The translations under genes were made by a program, and so were the position numbers. The notes under the pieces are model-generated. The model had not been told where the DNA came from and ran no database searches. It worked only from the letters and a program-made list of their open reading frames with translations. DNA of 64,000 bases from Candidatus Paceibacter sp. (GTDB taxonomy: Bacteria > Patescibacteria > ABY1 > S139-126), in assembly GCA_020724865.1 (NCBI GenBank), contig DYGA01000005.1, positions 6,606-70,605 on the forward strand. Reading direction: 5' to 3'. Below, piece by piece: positions 8,146 through 17,157 of this stretch. The stretch's first letter is position 1. Each line of letters begins with the position of its first letter.

Positions 8146-9432
8146 ATGCAATGGTATCAGAGAATTCAGCAAGTTTGGCAGACTAAAGAAGTTAGAAACG
8201 ACATCTTGTTTGTTTTGTTGATTTTAGTGATATTTAGAATTGGCGCTCATATTCCTATTCCGGGAATTGATACTGGTAATTTGCGAGAATTTTTTGCTTC
8301 CAATCAAATTTTAGGACTTTTAAATCTTTTTTCCGGCGGCGGATTGGAAAATTTTTCTATCATGATGTTAGGCGTTGGTCCTTATATTACTTCTTCAATT
8401 ATTTTTCAATTGTTGGTAATGATTGTCCCCAAATTGGAAGAATTATCTAAGGAAGGTGAAAATGGACAGAGGAAAATAAATCAATATACCAAATGGGCAA
8501 CCATTCCTTTAGCTGTTTTGCAGGGTTATGGATTTATCACTTTGATGCAACGACAAGGGGGTGGAGTAAGTTTAATCGGTGACTTAACTTTTTTCCAATA
8601 TTTGACTGCTATTGTCACAGTGACTGCCGGTACTATGCTTTTGACTTGGCTGGGTGATTTAATTTCTGAACGACACATTGGTAATGGTGTATCATTGCTA
8701 ATTTTTGCTGGAATTATTGCTGGGTTACCCACGGCTTTACAACAAACATTACTGGCATTTGATATATCACAGTTGACAACCGTGGTTTTATTTGCGCTTA
8801 TTGCTTTAGCGACGGTGGTAGGAGTGGTATTTATAACTGAAGGCCAAAGACAGATTCCGGTAACTTATGCTCGTCGGGTGAGGGGTATGACACAATATGG
8901 CGGAACTAATACTCACTTACCTTTGCGGGTTAACCAAGGCGGCGTCATCCCAATCATTTTTGCTATTTCGGTTATAATTTTTCCTTCCATGATCGCCCAG
9001 TTTTTTGTTCAAGCTAAAAGCGCTTGGTTGTCAAATACAGCGGAGTATATTATTCAATTGTTCAATAATCAAATTTTTTACGGTGTATTTTATTTTATTT
9101 TAGTAGTGGCTTTTACTTATTTTTATTCAGCAGTAGTATTTAAACCAGACCAGGTGGCAGAAAATTTACAAAAGCAGGGCGGATTTATTCCTGGCATTAG
9201 ACCGGGCAGGCCAACTGCTGAATATTTGCAGGCTACTGTCAATCGCATAAATTTGACTGGTTCAATATTTTTAGGCGTTATTGCTGTATTACCTTTAATT
9301 TTGCAAGCTTATACTGGAATGAGTACTTTGGTGGTTGGCGGAACATCTTTATTGATAGTGGTGTCGGTAGTTATTGAATCAGTCAAGAAAGTTGAAGCCC
9401 AGCTGGAAATGCATGATTATGATGTTTATTAG
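8146..9432 (+). CDS. secY: Preprotein translocase channel subunit SecY
   Basis: SecY is the protein-conducting channel of the Sec translocon in the inner membrane. The 428-residue sequence shows about ten hydrophobic segments. Signatures are the plug and TM2 region GLENFSIMMLGVGPYITSSI, the cytoplasmic loop RRVRGMTQYGGTNTHLPLRVN, split here by its conserved parts, and PGIRPGRPTAEYL. It ends the ribosomal run, uses a TAG stop, and is followed by a strong terminator. Confidence 0.97.
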   Translation: MQWYQRIQQVWQTKEVRNDILFVLLILVIFRIGAHIPIPGIDTGNLREFFASNQILGLLNLFSGGGLENFSIMMLGVGPYITSSIIFQLLVMIVPKLEELSKEGENGQRKINQYTKWATIPLAVLQGYGFITLMQRQGGGVSLIGDLTFFQYLTAIVTVTAGTMLLTWLGDLISERHIGNGVSLLIFAGIIAGLPTALQQTLLAFDISQLTTVVLFALIALATVVGVVFITEGQRQIPVTYARRVRGMTQYGGTNTHLPLRVNQGGVIPIIFAISVIIFPSMIAQFFVQAKSAWLSNTAEYIIQLFNNQIFYGVFYFILVVAFTYFYSAVVFKPDQVAENLQKQGGFIPGIRPGRPTAEYLQATVNRINLTGSIFLGVIAVLPLILQAYTGMSTLVVGGTSLLIVVSVVIESVKKVEAQLEMHDYDVY

Positions 9433-9442
9433 TTTTTATCTG

Positions 9443-9477
9443 CCGCTCCGACTAAATAGTCGGGGCGGTTTTTTATT
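9443..9477 (+). terminator. Intrinsic terminator after secY
   Basis: A GC-rich hairpin (CCGCTCCGACT with AGTCGGGGCGG, loop AAAT) is followed by a run of T. It closes the ribosomal protein-secY transcription unit and separates adk from it. Confidence 0.9.
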
Positions 9478-9524
9478 TTATTAAAATTAGTTACAATATA
9501 ATAAGAATTATTAATAAAAAAACA

Positions 9525-10175
9525 ATGTTGAATATTGTGATTATTGGACCACAAGGTTCAGGTAAAGGCACTCAAGCTAATTTGATTGCCGCTAAATATA
9601 AAATTGCCAATATATCAACTGGGGAAATGTTTAGAGAAGCGGTCAAAAATCAAACTGATTTAGGCAAAGCAGTCAAAGCAATAATTGATCGTGGTGATTT
9701 AGTGCCTGATGATTTAACCAACGAGTTAGTAAAAGAGCGTCTCAGTAAAGATGATTGTCAATTTGGTTTTATTCTTGATGGTTATCCTAGAAATTTGTCT
9801 CAGGCCGAATATTTATTGACTCATCAAAAGATAACGCACGTTTTGGAAATTTGGATTTCAGATGAAGAAGCAATTAAACGTATCTCTGGTCGCCGAATTT
9901 GTAGTAATTGTGGCACCACCTATCATGTGTTATATAATCCTCCAAAACAGGAAAATATTTGCGATCGCTGCGGTGGTAAATTGACACAACGTGATGATGA
10001 TAATGAAAAATCAGTTAAACAAAGATTAAAAATTTATCATCAAGAAACCGAATCAATAATTAGTTTTTTTCAGAAAAAAAATTTACTTTATTGCATCAAT
10101 GGCGAACAACGTATTCCAGATGTTGCTCGTGATGTTTATTCGGTTTTAGATAAAAAAAATGATATTAAAGAATAA
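9525..10175 (+). CDS. adk: Adenylate kinase, zinc-LID type
   Basis: This cytosolic enzyme converts AMP and ATP to two ADP. The P-loop GPQGSGKGTQ is at residues 8-17, the AMP-binding DGYPRN in the middle, and the LID contains CSNCG...CDRCGG, a four-Cys zinc site of the Gram-positive type. The length of 216 residues is standard. It lies downstream of secY as in many bacteria, but with its own leader after a terminator. It overlaps map by 17 nt. Confidence 0.96.
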   Translation: MLNIVIIGPQGSGKGTQANLIAAKYKIANISTGEMFREAVKNQTDLGKAVKAIIDRGDLVPDDLTNELVKERLSKDDCQFGFILDGYPRNLSQAEYLLTHQKITHVLEIWISDEEAIKRISGRRICSNCGTTYHVLYNPPKQENICDRCGGKLTQRDDDNEKSVKQRLKIYHQETESIISFFQKKNLLYCINGEQRIPDVARDVYSVLDKKNDIKE

Positions 10176-10908
10176 AACAGATTTGAAAAAACTCAAAGCT
10201 GGTGGGGCACTATTGGCTTCGGTTTTAAAAAAAGTCAGTACTAGCATTGAAATTGGTATAACCACTAAGGAACTTGATAATATTGCTCAAAAGTTGATAA
10301 AAGATTTTGGTGCCAAACCTTCATTTCTTGGTTTTGAAGGTTATCCAGCAGCACTTTGTACTTCAGTAAATGAGCAATTAGTTCATGGTATACCAAATAA
10401 TTATCAACTAAAATCAGGAGATATTATTGGTATTGATTGCGGTGTGTGGTATGAGGGGTTTTGTACTGATATGGCTTTGACAGTTGGCGTTGGTAAAATA
10501 ACTGAACAAGATGAAAAGTTAATTAAAGTAACCAAGCAGTCTTTAAACGAAGGTTTAAATACAATTAAAGCTGGTAGTAAAACCGGAGATTATGGTTATG
10601 CAGTACAAACATATGTTGAAAAAAATGGATTTTCAGTAATTAGGAGTTTAGTTGGTCATGGTGTTGGTTTAGCAGTTCATGAAGAACCGCGAGTTCCTAA
10701 TTATGGAGAAGCTGGCAAAGGACAAATTTTTTCTGCCGGAATGGTTTTGGCTTTAGAGCCTATGGTTTCAATTGGTTCTTACCAAATAGAAACTTTGGCA
10801 GATGGTTGGACTATTGTTATGACTGATGGGGCAAATTCAGCTCATTTTGAACTGACCATAGTAGTTACGGAAGATGGTTATGATTTAATTACCCCCAAAA
10901 TTTGGTGA
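10159..10908 (+). CDS. map: Methionine aminopeptidase type I
   Basis: It removes the initiator Met from nascent proteins. Dinuclear metal ligands appear in IDCGVWYEGFCTDMALTVG (two Asp), GHGVG (His), ALEPM (Glu) and the final FELTIVVTEDG (Glu). At 249 residues it is a compact type I enzyme. Its start lies inside the 3' end of adk (17-nt overlap), so the two are probably co-translated. Confidence 0.96.
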   Translation: MILKNKTDLKKLKAGGALLASVLKKVSTSIEIGITTKELDNIAQKLIKDFGAKPSFLGFEGYPAALCTSVNEQLVHGIPNNYQLKSGDIIGIDCGVWYEGFCTDMALTVGVGKITEQDEKLIKVTKQSLNEGLNTIKAGSKTGDYGYAVQTYVEKNGFSVIRSLVGHGVGLAVHEEPRVPNYGEAGKGQIFSAGMVLALEPMVSIGSYQIETLADGWTIVMTDGANSAHFELTIVVTEDGYDLITPKIW

Positions 10909-10925
10909 TTTTAAAATATTTTTGT

Positions 10926-11303
10926 ATGAAAGCATTGGGTATAGATTATGGTGAAAAAAAAATTGGCTTAAGTATCTCGGCTGGAAGTATTGCTTTGCCT
11001 TGGAAAATATTGAATAATTTTAAGTCAAATAATGAAGTTATTGATGAAATAAAAAAAATAATAGATCAAGAAAAAATAGAAGTTATTGTCGTGGGCAAAC
11101 CATTATCATTGCGCGGGACAAGGTCAAACCAAACTAAGGTGGTAAATGATTTTGTGGATTTTATTAAAAAAAATGTCAATCTACCAGTATATGAGATTGA
11201 TGAAAGGTTTTCTAGCCAAATGGCTCAAAAACAGTCAGGTGGTAGAAATGATGATGCCCAAGCAGCTGCTAATATTTTACAAACTTATTTAGATAAAATA
11301 TAA
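10926..11303 (+). CDS. ruvX: RuvX/YqgF-family RNase H-like protein
   Basis: YqgF proteins are RNase H-fold nucleases implicated in pre-16S rRNA processing, and were first predicted as Holliday junction resolvases. Motifs are IDYGEKKIGLS (first Asp), VVGKPLS, and the C-terminal IDERFSSQMA and NDDAQAAANIL, which supply the acidic site. I use the ATG at 10926 and not the upstream TTG, because the conserved fold starts at MKALGIDYG. The product is 125 residues, slightly short for the family. Confidence 0.9.
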   Translation: MKALGIDYGEKKIGLSISAGSIALPWKILNNFKSNNEVIDEIKKIIDQEKIEVIVVGKPLSLRGTRSNQTKVVNDFVDFIKKNVNLPVYEIDERFSSQMAQKQSGGRNDDAQAAANILQTYLDKI

Positions 11304-11311
11304 ATTAATTT

Positions 11312-12400
11312 ATGTGGCGGGGAACAGTTTGGTTTTACGTTTTACCATTTATCAGCGCTTTACTAATTATTCAACCCTTAGTATGGCTGGTGATTAGAAT
11401 AGCTAGATATTATAAAATATTGGATTGGCCTGATAATAAACGTAAATTACATCAAAGACCAGTGCCTTTGTGGGGAGGTTTAGCTTTGGGCATTGGTTTT
11501 ATTTTGTGTTTATTTTTGTTTTTTAAATTTGGTTTTTTGCTTGATGGCAGATTGAATATAAATTATATTCTAGCTTTAGCTTTGGCCAGCTTTTTGTTAG
11601 TATTAGGTGGAATTTTAGATGATAAATATCATCTTTCACCAGGTAAACAGTTTATCTGGCCGTTATTGGCAGTGGCAGTTATTGTGTTTAGTGGTATTCA
11701 AGTACACTTTGTTACTAACCCCTTAGGGGGTATTTTACATTTAGATTTTTGGCAAATAAATTTAACCGGTTTTGTATTTTCGCCGCTGGCTTTATTTATT
11801 TCCTTTTTTTGGTTGTTAGGTATGATATATACCACAAAATTTTTAGATGGTTTGGATGGTTTAGTTTCAGGTATGACTGGTTTAGGAGCAATTTTTATTT
11901 TTTTTGTATCTTTAGCTTGGGATATACCTAATTCTGGAACTTCAGTATTAGCTTTGATTGTAGCTGGTTTAATGTTTGGTTTTTTAATTTGGAATTTTTT
12001 TCCGGCTAAGATATTTCTTGGTGAAGCTGGATCAACTTTGGCCGGTTTATGGTTAGGAGTATTGGCCATAATCTCCGGTGGTAAAATTGCTACTGCTCTA
12101 TTGGTGATGGGATTGCCAATTTTAGATGTTGTTTGGGTAATAGTCCGTCGCATTTTTTGGGACAGGACTTCACCAACCACGGCAGATCGAAAACACCTTC
12201 ATTTTCGTTTATTGGATGTAGGTTTTTCTCATCGGCAGGCAGTTTTGTTTTTATATTTACTGGCTACTTTATTTGGCTCAGTGGCATTATTTCAAAACTC
12301 TAAAGGAAAATTGATTCTTTTTTTAGTTTTATTGGTTGTAATGGTGATTATTGGTTCAATATTAGTTTTAGTTTATAAGAAAAAAAATGTTAAAAAATAA
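11312..12400 (+). CDS. WecA/TagO-type polyprenyl-phosphate sugar-1-phosphate transferase
   Basis: This membrane enzyme family moves a HexNAc-1-phosphate from a UDP-sugar to undecaprenyl phosphate and starts surface glycan synthesis. The 362 residues contain 10-11 hydrophobic segments. Conserved cytoplasmic motifs are seen: KRKLHQRPVPLWGG, GGILDDKY, FLDGLDGLVSG, KIFLGEAGS and RKHLHFRLLD. The last is the His-rich loop that separates WecA-type from MraY-type enzymes. The exact sugar cannot be told. It overlaps the next gene by 14 nt. Confidence 0.9.
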   Translation: MWRGTVWFYVLPFISALLIIQPLVWLVIRIARYYKILDWPDNKRKLHQRPVPLWGGLALGIGFILCLFLFFKFGFLLDGRLNINYILALALASFLLVLGGILDDKYHLSPGKQFIWPLLAVAVIVFSGIQVHFVTNPLGGILHLDFWQINLTGFVFSPLALFISFFWLLGMIYTTKFLDGLDGLVSGMTGLGAIFIFFVSLAWDIPNSGTSVLALIVAGLMFGFLIWNFFPAKIFLGEAGSTLAGLWLGVLAIISGGKIATALLVMGLPILDVVWVIVRRIFWDRTSPTTADRKHLHFRLLDVGFSHRQAVLFLYLLATLFGSVALFQNSKGKLILFLVLLVVMVIIGSILVLVYKKKNVKK

Positions 12401-12869
12401 GTTAATTTTTTTGATAATTTTTGCTAGTTTGGTATTTTTTTTAACTGGTTGTTTTACTTTTACCTCAGTGCAACTTAAGCAAATTGCCGAAAATAAAAAT
12501 GAAAAAATATCAGCCATAGAAATTAATGGACAAATTATTAAGTTAGAATTAGCGGAATCTGTAAGTCAACAGATCAAGGGATTATCGGGTCGTGATTTTT
12601 TATTTCCTGACCAAGGCATGTTATTTGTTTATAGTGATTATCAATTGCCGGGTTTTTGGATGAAGGGTATGTTATTTCCCTTGGATATTATTTGGTTGCG
12701 AGATAATAAAATTGTGGGTTGGGAAAAAAATATTCCGATTGCTACTTCTACCAATTTACAAATTTATTATCCCCCTGAACCAGTTAATTATGTATTAGAG
12801 GTGGTTGCTGGTACGGTTGATAATTTAGATATCAAAGTAGGTGAAGAGGTTGTCTATAGAGTTGACTAG
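12387..12869 (+). CDS. DUF192 lipoprotein
   Basis: The N terminus is a lipoprotein signal peptide with lipobox LTGC near residue 22. The rest (about residues 45-158) matches DUF192, a small family with unknown biochemical role: QQIKGLSGRDFL, GMLFVY, GFWMKGMLFPLDIIWL and a final YVLEVVAGTVD region. It overlaps the preceding transferase gene by 14 nt, suggesting one operon. The product is probably anchored on the outer face of the membrane. Confidence 0.88.
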   Translation: MLKNKLIFLIIFASLVFFLTGCFTFTSVQLKQIAENKNEKISAIEINGQIIKLELAESVSQQIKGLSGRDFLFPDQGMLFVYSDYQLPGFWMKGMLFPLDIIWLRDNKIVGWEKNIPIATSTNLQIYYPPEPVNYVLEVVAGTVDNLDIKVGEEVVYRVD

Positions 12870-12922
12870 AAAATTTAATTAAGTTAGAATGTCTATACTA
12901 ATTATCAATTAATAAAATATCT

Positions 12923-13237
12923 ATGAATTTAGCAGTTATAAAAACCGGTGGTAAACAATATGTTGTTACTGCGGGACAAAAATTGAAAGTAGAAAAATTG
13001 CCAGCAGCAGAAAAAGATAAAATTGATTTTACTGAAGTTTTATTAGTGGCTGATGATAAAAATGTAAAAATTGGTCAGCCGTTTTTAACTGGTACAAAGG
13101 TTACTGCTACTGTTTTAACTCATGGTAAATCTAAAAAAGTTACAGGTTATCATTATAAACCTAAGACCAGAAATAAGAAAAAATTTGGTCACCGTCAGCC
13201 ATTTTCTGAAGTAGAAATTCTTAAAATCACTGCTTAG
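12923..13237 (+). CDS. rplU: 50S ribosomal protein L21
   Basis: L21 is a small 23S rRNA-binding protein. The N-terminal AVIKTGGKQYVVTAGQKLKVEKL, seen here in pieces at residues 4-25, and the KSKKVTGYHYKPKTRNKKKFGHRQ block (about residues 71-94) are diagnostic. It is 104 residues long. The usual partner rpmA (L27) is not adjacent; the gene is followed by a terminator. Confidence 0.95.
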   Translation: MNLAVIKTGGKQYVVTAGQKLKVEKLPAAEKDKIDFTEVLLVADDKNVKIGQPFLTGTKVTATVLTHGKSKKVTGYHYKPKTRNKKKFGHRQPFSEVEILKITA

Positions 13238-13256
13238 TTTTTGTCTATTAACAAAA

Positions 13257-13280
13257 CACCGGGCGTATCGCCCGGTTTTA
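13257..13280 (+). terminator. Intrinsic terminator after rplU
   Basis: The perfect hairpin CCGGGCG-TAT-CGCCCGG is followed by TTTTATATT. It separates rplU from the convergent recR gene. Confidence 0.9.
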
Positions 13281-13335
13281 TATTGAGTTAATTATCAGAT
13301 ATTCCAAAGTATTGAAGATATATTTAAAGCTTATA

Positions 13336-13944
13336 CTATTTAATTTTTTGTCTATTGTCTAAAGCTTCAGTCAGGGTGATGTCATCAGTATATTCTAAAT
13401 CAGCTCCTATTGGCAGACCACGGGCCAGTTTGGTTAGAGTAATATTTAGTGGTGATAATATCTTTTTTAAATACAGAGCAGTTGTTTCTCCACTCATGTC
13501 GGGGTTAAAGGCCAAAATTATTTCGTTGAATTTTGGTTTAGCCGAATTGATTCTGTTTATGAGCTGAGGAATTTTAATTTCTTCGGGACCTTGATTTTTA
13601 ATTGGCTCCAAGCAACCGTCAAGGATAAAATATAACCCGTGATAATGTCCAGTTTTTTCAATAGCTTGCAGTTCAGAGTGACCACTAACAATACATAAAA
13701 TATTTTTATCTCTATTTTTCCCTTGGCAAATAGAACAAGGTGATTTTTCTGTGAAGTTACGACACAATTCACAGCGAGTTAGTTGAGCATTTAAGTTTAT
13801 CAGGTCTTGACTTAAAGTTTTTAAAAGATTGTCCGGTTGTTGCAGGAGATATAAAACAATTCTTTCAGCGGTGCGTGGGCCAACTGAGGGCAATTTGGCA
13901 AAGGTATTGATAATTTTTTGAATTATTTCCGGATAACCAGACAT
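13336..13944 (-). CDS. recR: Recombination mediator protein RecR
   Basis: RecR works with RecO (and RecF) to load RecA on SSB-covered DNA. The 202-residue product shows the N-terminal helix-hairpin-helix (KLPSVGPRTAERIVLYLL), a four-Cys zinc finger (CELC...CSIC) and a Toprim domain (VSGHSELQAIEKTG). The Walker-like C-terminal region includes LARGLPIGADLEYTDDITL. It follows ybaB by 3 nt, the widely conserved ybaB-recR pair. Confidence 0.95.
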   Translation of the reverse strand: MSGYPEIIQKIINTFAKLPSVGPRTAERIVLYLLQQPDNLLKTLSQDLINLNAQLTRCELCRNFTEKSPCSICQGKNRDKNILCIVSGHSELQAIEKTGHYHGLYFILDGCLEPIKNQGPEEIKIPQLINRINSAKPKFNEIILAFNPDMSGETTALYLKKILSPLNITLTKLARGLPIGADLEYTDDITLTEALDNRQKIK

Positions 13945-13947
13945 AGT

Positions 13948-14244
13948 TTATTTGAGATTGGGTAGAGTGTAACCAGAATCTTTTATTTTTTTTGCCATAA
14001 CTCGATGAATTTTTTTTATCAAATCTTCATGAGCTTTGATAATATTTTTTTCCAATTGTTGTTTTTTATCACGACTTAAAAGTTCAGGATCAATTTCACA
14101 GGCAGTTAGATTTTGATTTCCATCCATACGTAAAGTCACGCCGTTATAAGTAACCTCTTCACTTTCCTGACTGAGGGTTTTTTGCATTGCTTTGGCTTGA
14201 TTACGCAATTCTTTTATTTGATTGAGTTTGGAAAACATTGACAT
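13948..14244 (-). CDS. YbaB/EbfC nucleoid-associated protein
   Basis: This small DNA-binding protein forms tweezer-like dimers. The 98-residue sequence starts with an Asn/Gln/Lys-rich helix (KLNQIKELRNQAKAMQ) and has the conserved VTYNGVTLRMDGNQNLTACEIDPELL strand region, shown here only in part. It is directly upstream of recR in one operon. Confidence 0.9.
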   Translation of the reverse strand: MSMFSKLNQIKELRNQAKAMQKTLSQESEEVTYNGVTLRMDGNQNLTACEIDPELLSRDKKQQLEKNIIKAHEDLIKKIHRVMAKKIKDSGYTLPNLK

Positions 14245-14288
14245 ATAAATTTCGAATAATAATAAATTGAAAATAAAAAATTATTTTT

Positions 14289-15662
14289 TTATTCAAATTC
14301 TGGTTGAGGTGTATCGGAACGGGCTTTATTTTCAAATCTGACTTTATCTTCATTGAAAATTAATTCCAACCAGCCAGTCGGACCATTGCGATGTTTGGCA
14401 ATTATTATTTCAGCTATATTTCTTTTGTCAGGATCAGTTTCTTCTCGTTTGTACATATATTCACGATAAATAAATAATACCACATCAGCGTCTTGTTCTA
14501 TAGAGCCAGATTCACGCAAGTGGGCTAGTTTTGGTTTTGGCGGACGTTCCATTTCTACCGCTCGAGATAACTGTGACAGAGCCAGGACTGGCACATTTAA
14601 TTCACGAGCTAGAGCTTTTAGAGCGCGAGAAATTTCGCTTACCTCTTGCACGCGATTGTCAGAATTTTTACTTCGTCCCTCCATAAGTTGCAAATAGTCA
14701 ATCATGATTAATTCTAACCCATGTTCAGCTTTCAATCTTCTGGCTTTTGTCCTTAGTTCCATAATATTGGCCGTAGCACTATCGTCAATAAATATCGGCG
14801 CTTCTGATAGTACGGACATAGCATGACCAATTCTTGGGAAATCATCATCTTCTTCGCGGTCAGACAATCGACCAGTGCGCATACGCCATAAATCAACTCC
14901 AGCTTCGGCGCAGAGCATACGATCCACCAGCTGTTCTTTGCTCATTTCCAAAGAAAATATACCTACCGGATGTCCGGCTTTGCCGATTTGTCGGGCGATA
15001 TCTAAAGCCAAAGTGGTTTTACCCATTGACGGTCTGGCAGCTAAAATAATTAGATCTGATTTTTGCAAACCAGCTAGCTTGTTATCTAAATCATAAAAAC
15101 CAGTAGGCAATCCTCTAATGCGCCCACCTTCTCGATGCATTTCGTCTATACGTTCAAAAGTTTCATCCAAGATAGATCTGACGGGAATGAAATTTTGTTT
15201 TAAATGTTTTTGTGAAATTTGAAATATTTTTTGTTCCGCCTCATCCAGTAAAGCATCAACTTTTTCTTCTTCGCTAAAGCCTAGGGCGGTGATTTCTTGA
15301 GCAGCTCTGATTAGTTTTCGTAATGCAGCTTTTTTTTGTACGATTTGGGCATAAGATAAGATGTTACTGGAGGTCACTACCGAATTGGTAAGTTCAGCTA
15401 GGTAAGCCCGTCCGCCAATCTTATCCAAAATTTGCTTTTCTTGTAGACGATTTGTTAGGCTAAGTAAGTCAATTGGTTCCCGCTCGCTATAAAGTTCAAG
15501 CATTGTTTCAAATATTTGTTGGTGAGCTTCTTTATAGAAATCATCACTAGATAAAAAATCAGCGATTTTGGCAATTGCTTCTTGATCAATTAATATAGAT
15601 CCCAAAACATTAGTTTCCGCTTCTAGATTTTGGGGTGGTAATTTATTTAGTTCATCTGACAT
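14289..15662 (-). CDS. dnaB: Replicative DNA helicase DnaB
   Basis: DnaB is the hexameric 5'-3' replication-fork helicase. Residues 1-110 form the N-terminal collar domain (PPQNLEAETNVLGSILID). The RecA-like C-terminal domain has Walker A ARPSMGKTTLALD (about residues 209-221), Walker B LELIMIDYLQLM, and the QLSRAVE and HLRESGSIEQDADVV motifs. The length (457) is normal and no intein is present. It is divergent from the lytic transglycosylase gene. Confidence 0.96.
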   Translation of the reverse strand: MSDELNKLPPQNLEAETNVLGSILIDQEAIAKIADFLSSDDFYKEAHQQIFETMLELYSEREPIDLLSLTNRLQEKQILDKIGGRAYLAELTNSVVTSSNILSYAQIVQKKAALRKLIRAAQEITALGFSEEEKVDALLDEAEQKIFQISQKHLKQNFIPVRSILDETFERIDEMHREGGRIRGLPTGFYDLDNKLAGLQKSDLIILAARPSMGKTTLALDIARQIGKAGHPVGIFSLEMSKEQLVDRMLCAEAGVDLWRMRTGRLSDREEDDDFPRIGHAMSVLSEAPIFIDDSATANIMELRTKARRLKAEHGLELIMIDYLQLMEGRSKNSDNRVQEVSEISRALKALARELNVPVLALSQLSRAVEMERPPKPKLAHLRESGSIEQDADVVLFIYREYMYKREETDPDKRNIAEIIIAKHRNGPTGWLELIFNEDKVRFENKARSDTPQPEFE

Positions 15663-15726
15663 AGTAGTGTTATCTTACTGGAAAGAAATCAATTTTTCAA
15701 GCTCTTATTTTACATAGGAAATCCAC

Positions 15727-15754
15727 TTGTCATTCACATTTTTAATGTTAATAT
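15727..15754 (+). promoter_or_regulatory. Sigma70-type promoter of the lytic transglycosylase gene
   Basis: TTGTCA (15727-15732), a 16-nt spacer and TAATAT (15749-15754) lie 45 nt before the ATG. An AGGAG Shine-Dalgarno at 15788-15792 precedes the start at 15799 by 6 nt. Confidence 0.65.
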
Positions 15755-15798
15755 AAATATAAAAGAACTTTAAAAATCAATAAAAAAAGGAGTAAAAA

Positions 15799-16839
15799 AT
15801 GAAAAAGTCATTTTTATTTATTCGTAGTTGGTTATTGATATTGACTGTGTGTATTGTCGGTCAGGGTATTTATATTTATCATTTACAAACAACTAACCAA
15901 AAATTAGAAGTAGCAAACGCCGAGCAATTGCAGTTTGTCAGCAGTATGATTGATACCTTGTGGTCTGACTTTTATATGCAAAATATTAATATCCCTGAAA
16001 AAATTGTTTTTGCTGGTAAAGATATTTATTTAGACCAAGTAATACGTGAAGAATTGTGGCAACGTGTCGTCCGTTTCCAAAGTGAACATTGGCGTTGGCC
16101 AATTTTAAATTATCGTCTAGATAAGTATTCATACGTTTTGGATACCTTGCGTTCCTTACAGGCTCCCGAAGATTTAAAATATGTGGCTATCCAAGAAAGT
16201 TTTTTAAATCCCAAAGCAGTGTCCTGGGCTAAAGCATCGGGCTTTTGGCAATTTATGCCCCCGACTGGTAAAGCTTATAACCTAAAAATAAATTATTATA
16301 TTGATCAGCGTTTTGATCCAGTTGAGGCAACCATTGCCGCGGTTCAGCATTTTAATGATTTATTGACAGTTTTTAGTGGTAACTGGGCTTTATCTGCAGC
16401 TGCTTATAATACGGGTGAACAAAGAGTGTTACGCAGTATGAGAATACAAGGAACTGATAATTATTTTGATTTAAATTTACCAAGAGAAACAACTGAATAT
16501 TTTATTAATATTTTGGCTTGGAAAATAATTATTGAAAGAGAGGATAATTTTATCCGACGTTTTCAACCACAAGTTGAATTTTCTTTACCAACTGTAGAAG
16601 TTAGATTGACCTTACAACGGCCGCTAAGAGCTAAAGATATTTTGCCAGTGTTTAATAATAGTTATCGAGTTTGGCGAATGCTCAATCCTATCTACATTAG
16701 AGATGAGGTGCCCAAAGGTACGCATTTGCTAAAAATCCCTAAAGAAAATCTAACGTTATTCAATCAGATAATTAATAAAAAAAGAGCCATTTATATGGTG
16801 ATTGATAATACAAAAAAAGATCTAAATTTAGGTGGTTAA
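15799..16839 (+). CDS. Membrane-anchored lytic transglycosylase (SLT domain, MltD-like)
   Basis: Family members cleave peptidoglycan glycan strands to 1,6-anhydro ends. An N-terminal membrane segment (residues 9-29) is followed by the SLT domain from about residue 110. This contains the catalytic Glu in YVAIQESFLNPKAVSWAKA, the GFWQFMPPTGKAYNL block and WALSAAAYNTGEQRV. The C-terminal 80 residues resemble an MltD-type extension but a LysM repeat is not clear. It has its own promoter and terminator, so it is monocistronic. Confidence 0.9.
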   Translation: MKKSFLFIRSWLLILTVCIVGQGIYIYHLQTTNQKLEVANAEQLQFVSSMIDTLWSDFYMQNINIPEKIVFAGKDIYLDQVIREELWQRVVRFQSEHWRWPILNYRLDKYSYVLDTLRSLQAPEDLKYVAIQESFLNPKAVSWAKASGFWQFMPPTGKAYNLKINYYIDQRFDPVEATIAAVQHFNDLLTVFSGNWALSAAAYNTGEQRVLRSMRIQGTDNYFDLNLPRETTEYFINILAWKIIIEREDNFIRRFQPQVEFSLPTVEVRLTLQRPLRAKDILPVFNNSYRVWRMLNPIYIRDEVPKGTHLLKIPKENLTLFNQIINKKRAIYMVIDNTKKDLNLGG

Positions 16840-16855
16840 TAAAAATTAATTTATA

Positions 16856-16886
16856 AAACCCAAGCGCAGATGTCTTGGGTTTTTCT
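16856..16886 (+). terminator. Intrinsic terminator after the lytic transglycosylase
   Basis: AACCCAAG pairs with CTTGGGTT across a 9-nt loop and is followed by a T-rich stretch. Confidence 0.85.
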
Positions 16887-16935
16887 CTTGCCAAAATTAT
16901 CTAAGTTTGATATATTAGGTTTTGTTATTTAGAAA

Positions 16936-17010
16936 GTTAGGATATAGGATAAAGGAGTTAGGATTTAGTATTATTAAAATTAGTAATTAATAATTAGATA
17001 TTAGTAATTT
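16936..17010. repeat. Intergenic short-word repeats ahead of tRNA-Lys
   Basis: Two word families that recur in other gaps meet here. The first is built on TTAGGATATAGGATAAAGG (the complement of ATCCTAAATCC words at 45701-45732 and 57033-57064). The second is built on TTAGTAATTAATAATTAG (also at 22963-23073, 49405-49497, 50660-50775 and 61916-61938). No coding potential is seen. Confidence 0.5.
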
Positions 17011-17019
17011 ACATTGTAT

Positions 17020-17095
17020 GGGTCGTTAGCTCAGTTGGTAGAGCGCCAGGCTTTTAACCTGGGCGTCACAGGTTCGAATCCTGTACGACCCACCA
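17020..17095 (+). tRNA. tRNA-Lys (anticodon TTT), CCA encoded
   Basis: A full cloverleaf is visible: acceptor GGGTCGT with ACGACCC, anticodon loop CTTTTAA between CCAGG and CCTGG, and T-arm ACAGG-TTCGAAT-CCTGT. The 3' CCA is genomically encoded. A terminator follows within 35 nt, so it is probably a single-gene transcript. Confidence 0.97.
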
Positions 17096-17128
17096 GAAAT
17101 TACTTTCGAAAATTTATCAATTTTTTAT

Positions 17129-17157
17129 GGGCGGCACGTAGTGCCGCCCATTTATTT
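17129..17157 (+). terminator. Intrinsic terminator after tRNA-Lys
   Basis: The perfect hairpin GGGCGGCAC-GTA-GTGCCGCCC is followed by ATTTATTTTGT. Confidence 0.85.

Noticed and set aside
11698..12180. Minus-strand 160-codon ORF inside the WecA-type gene
   Set aside because: It is a shadow of a well-supported membrane enzyme gene and is unusually Lys/Pro-rich, as reversed TM codons give.
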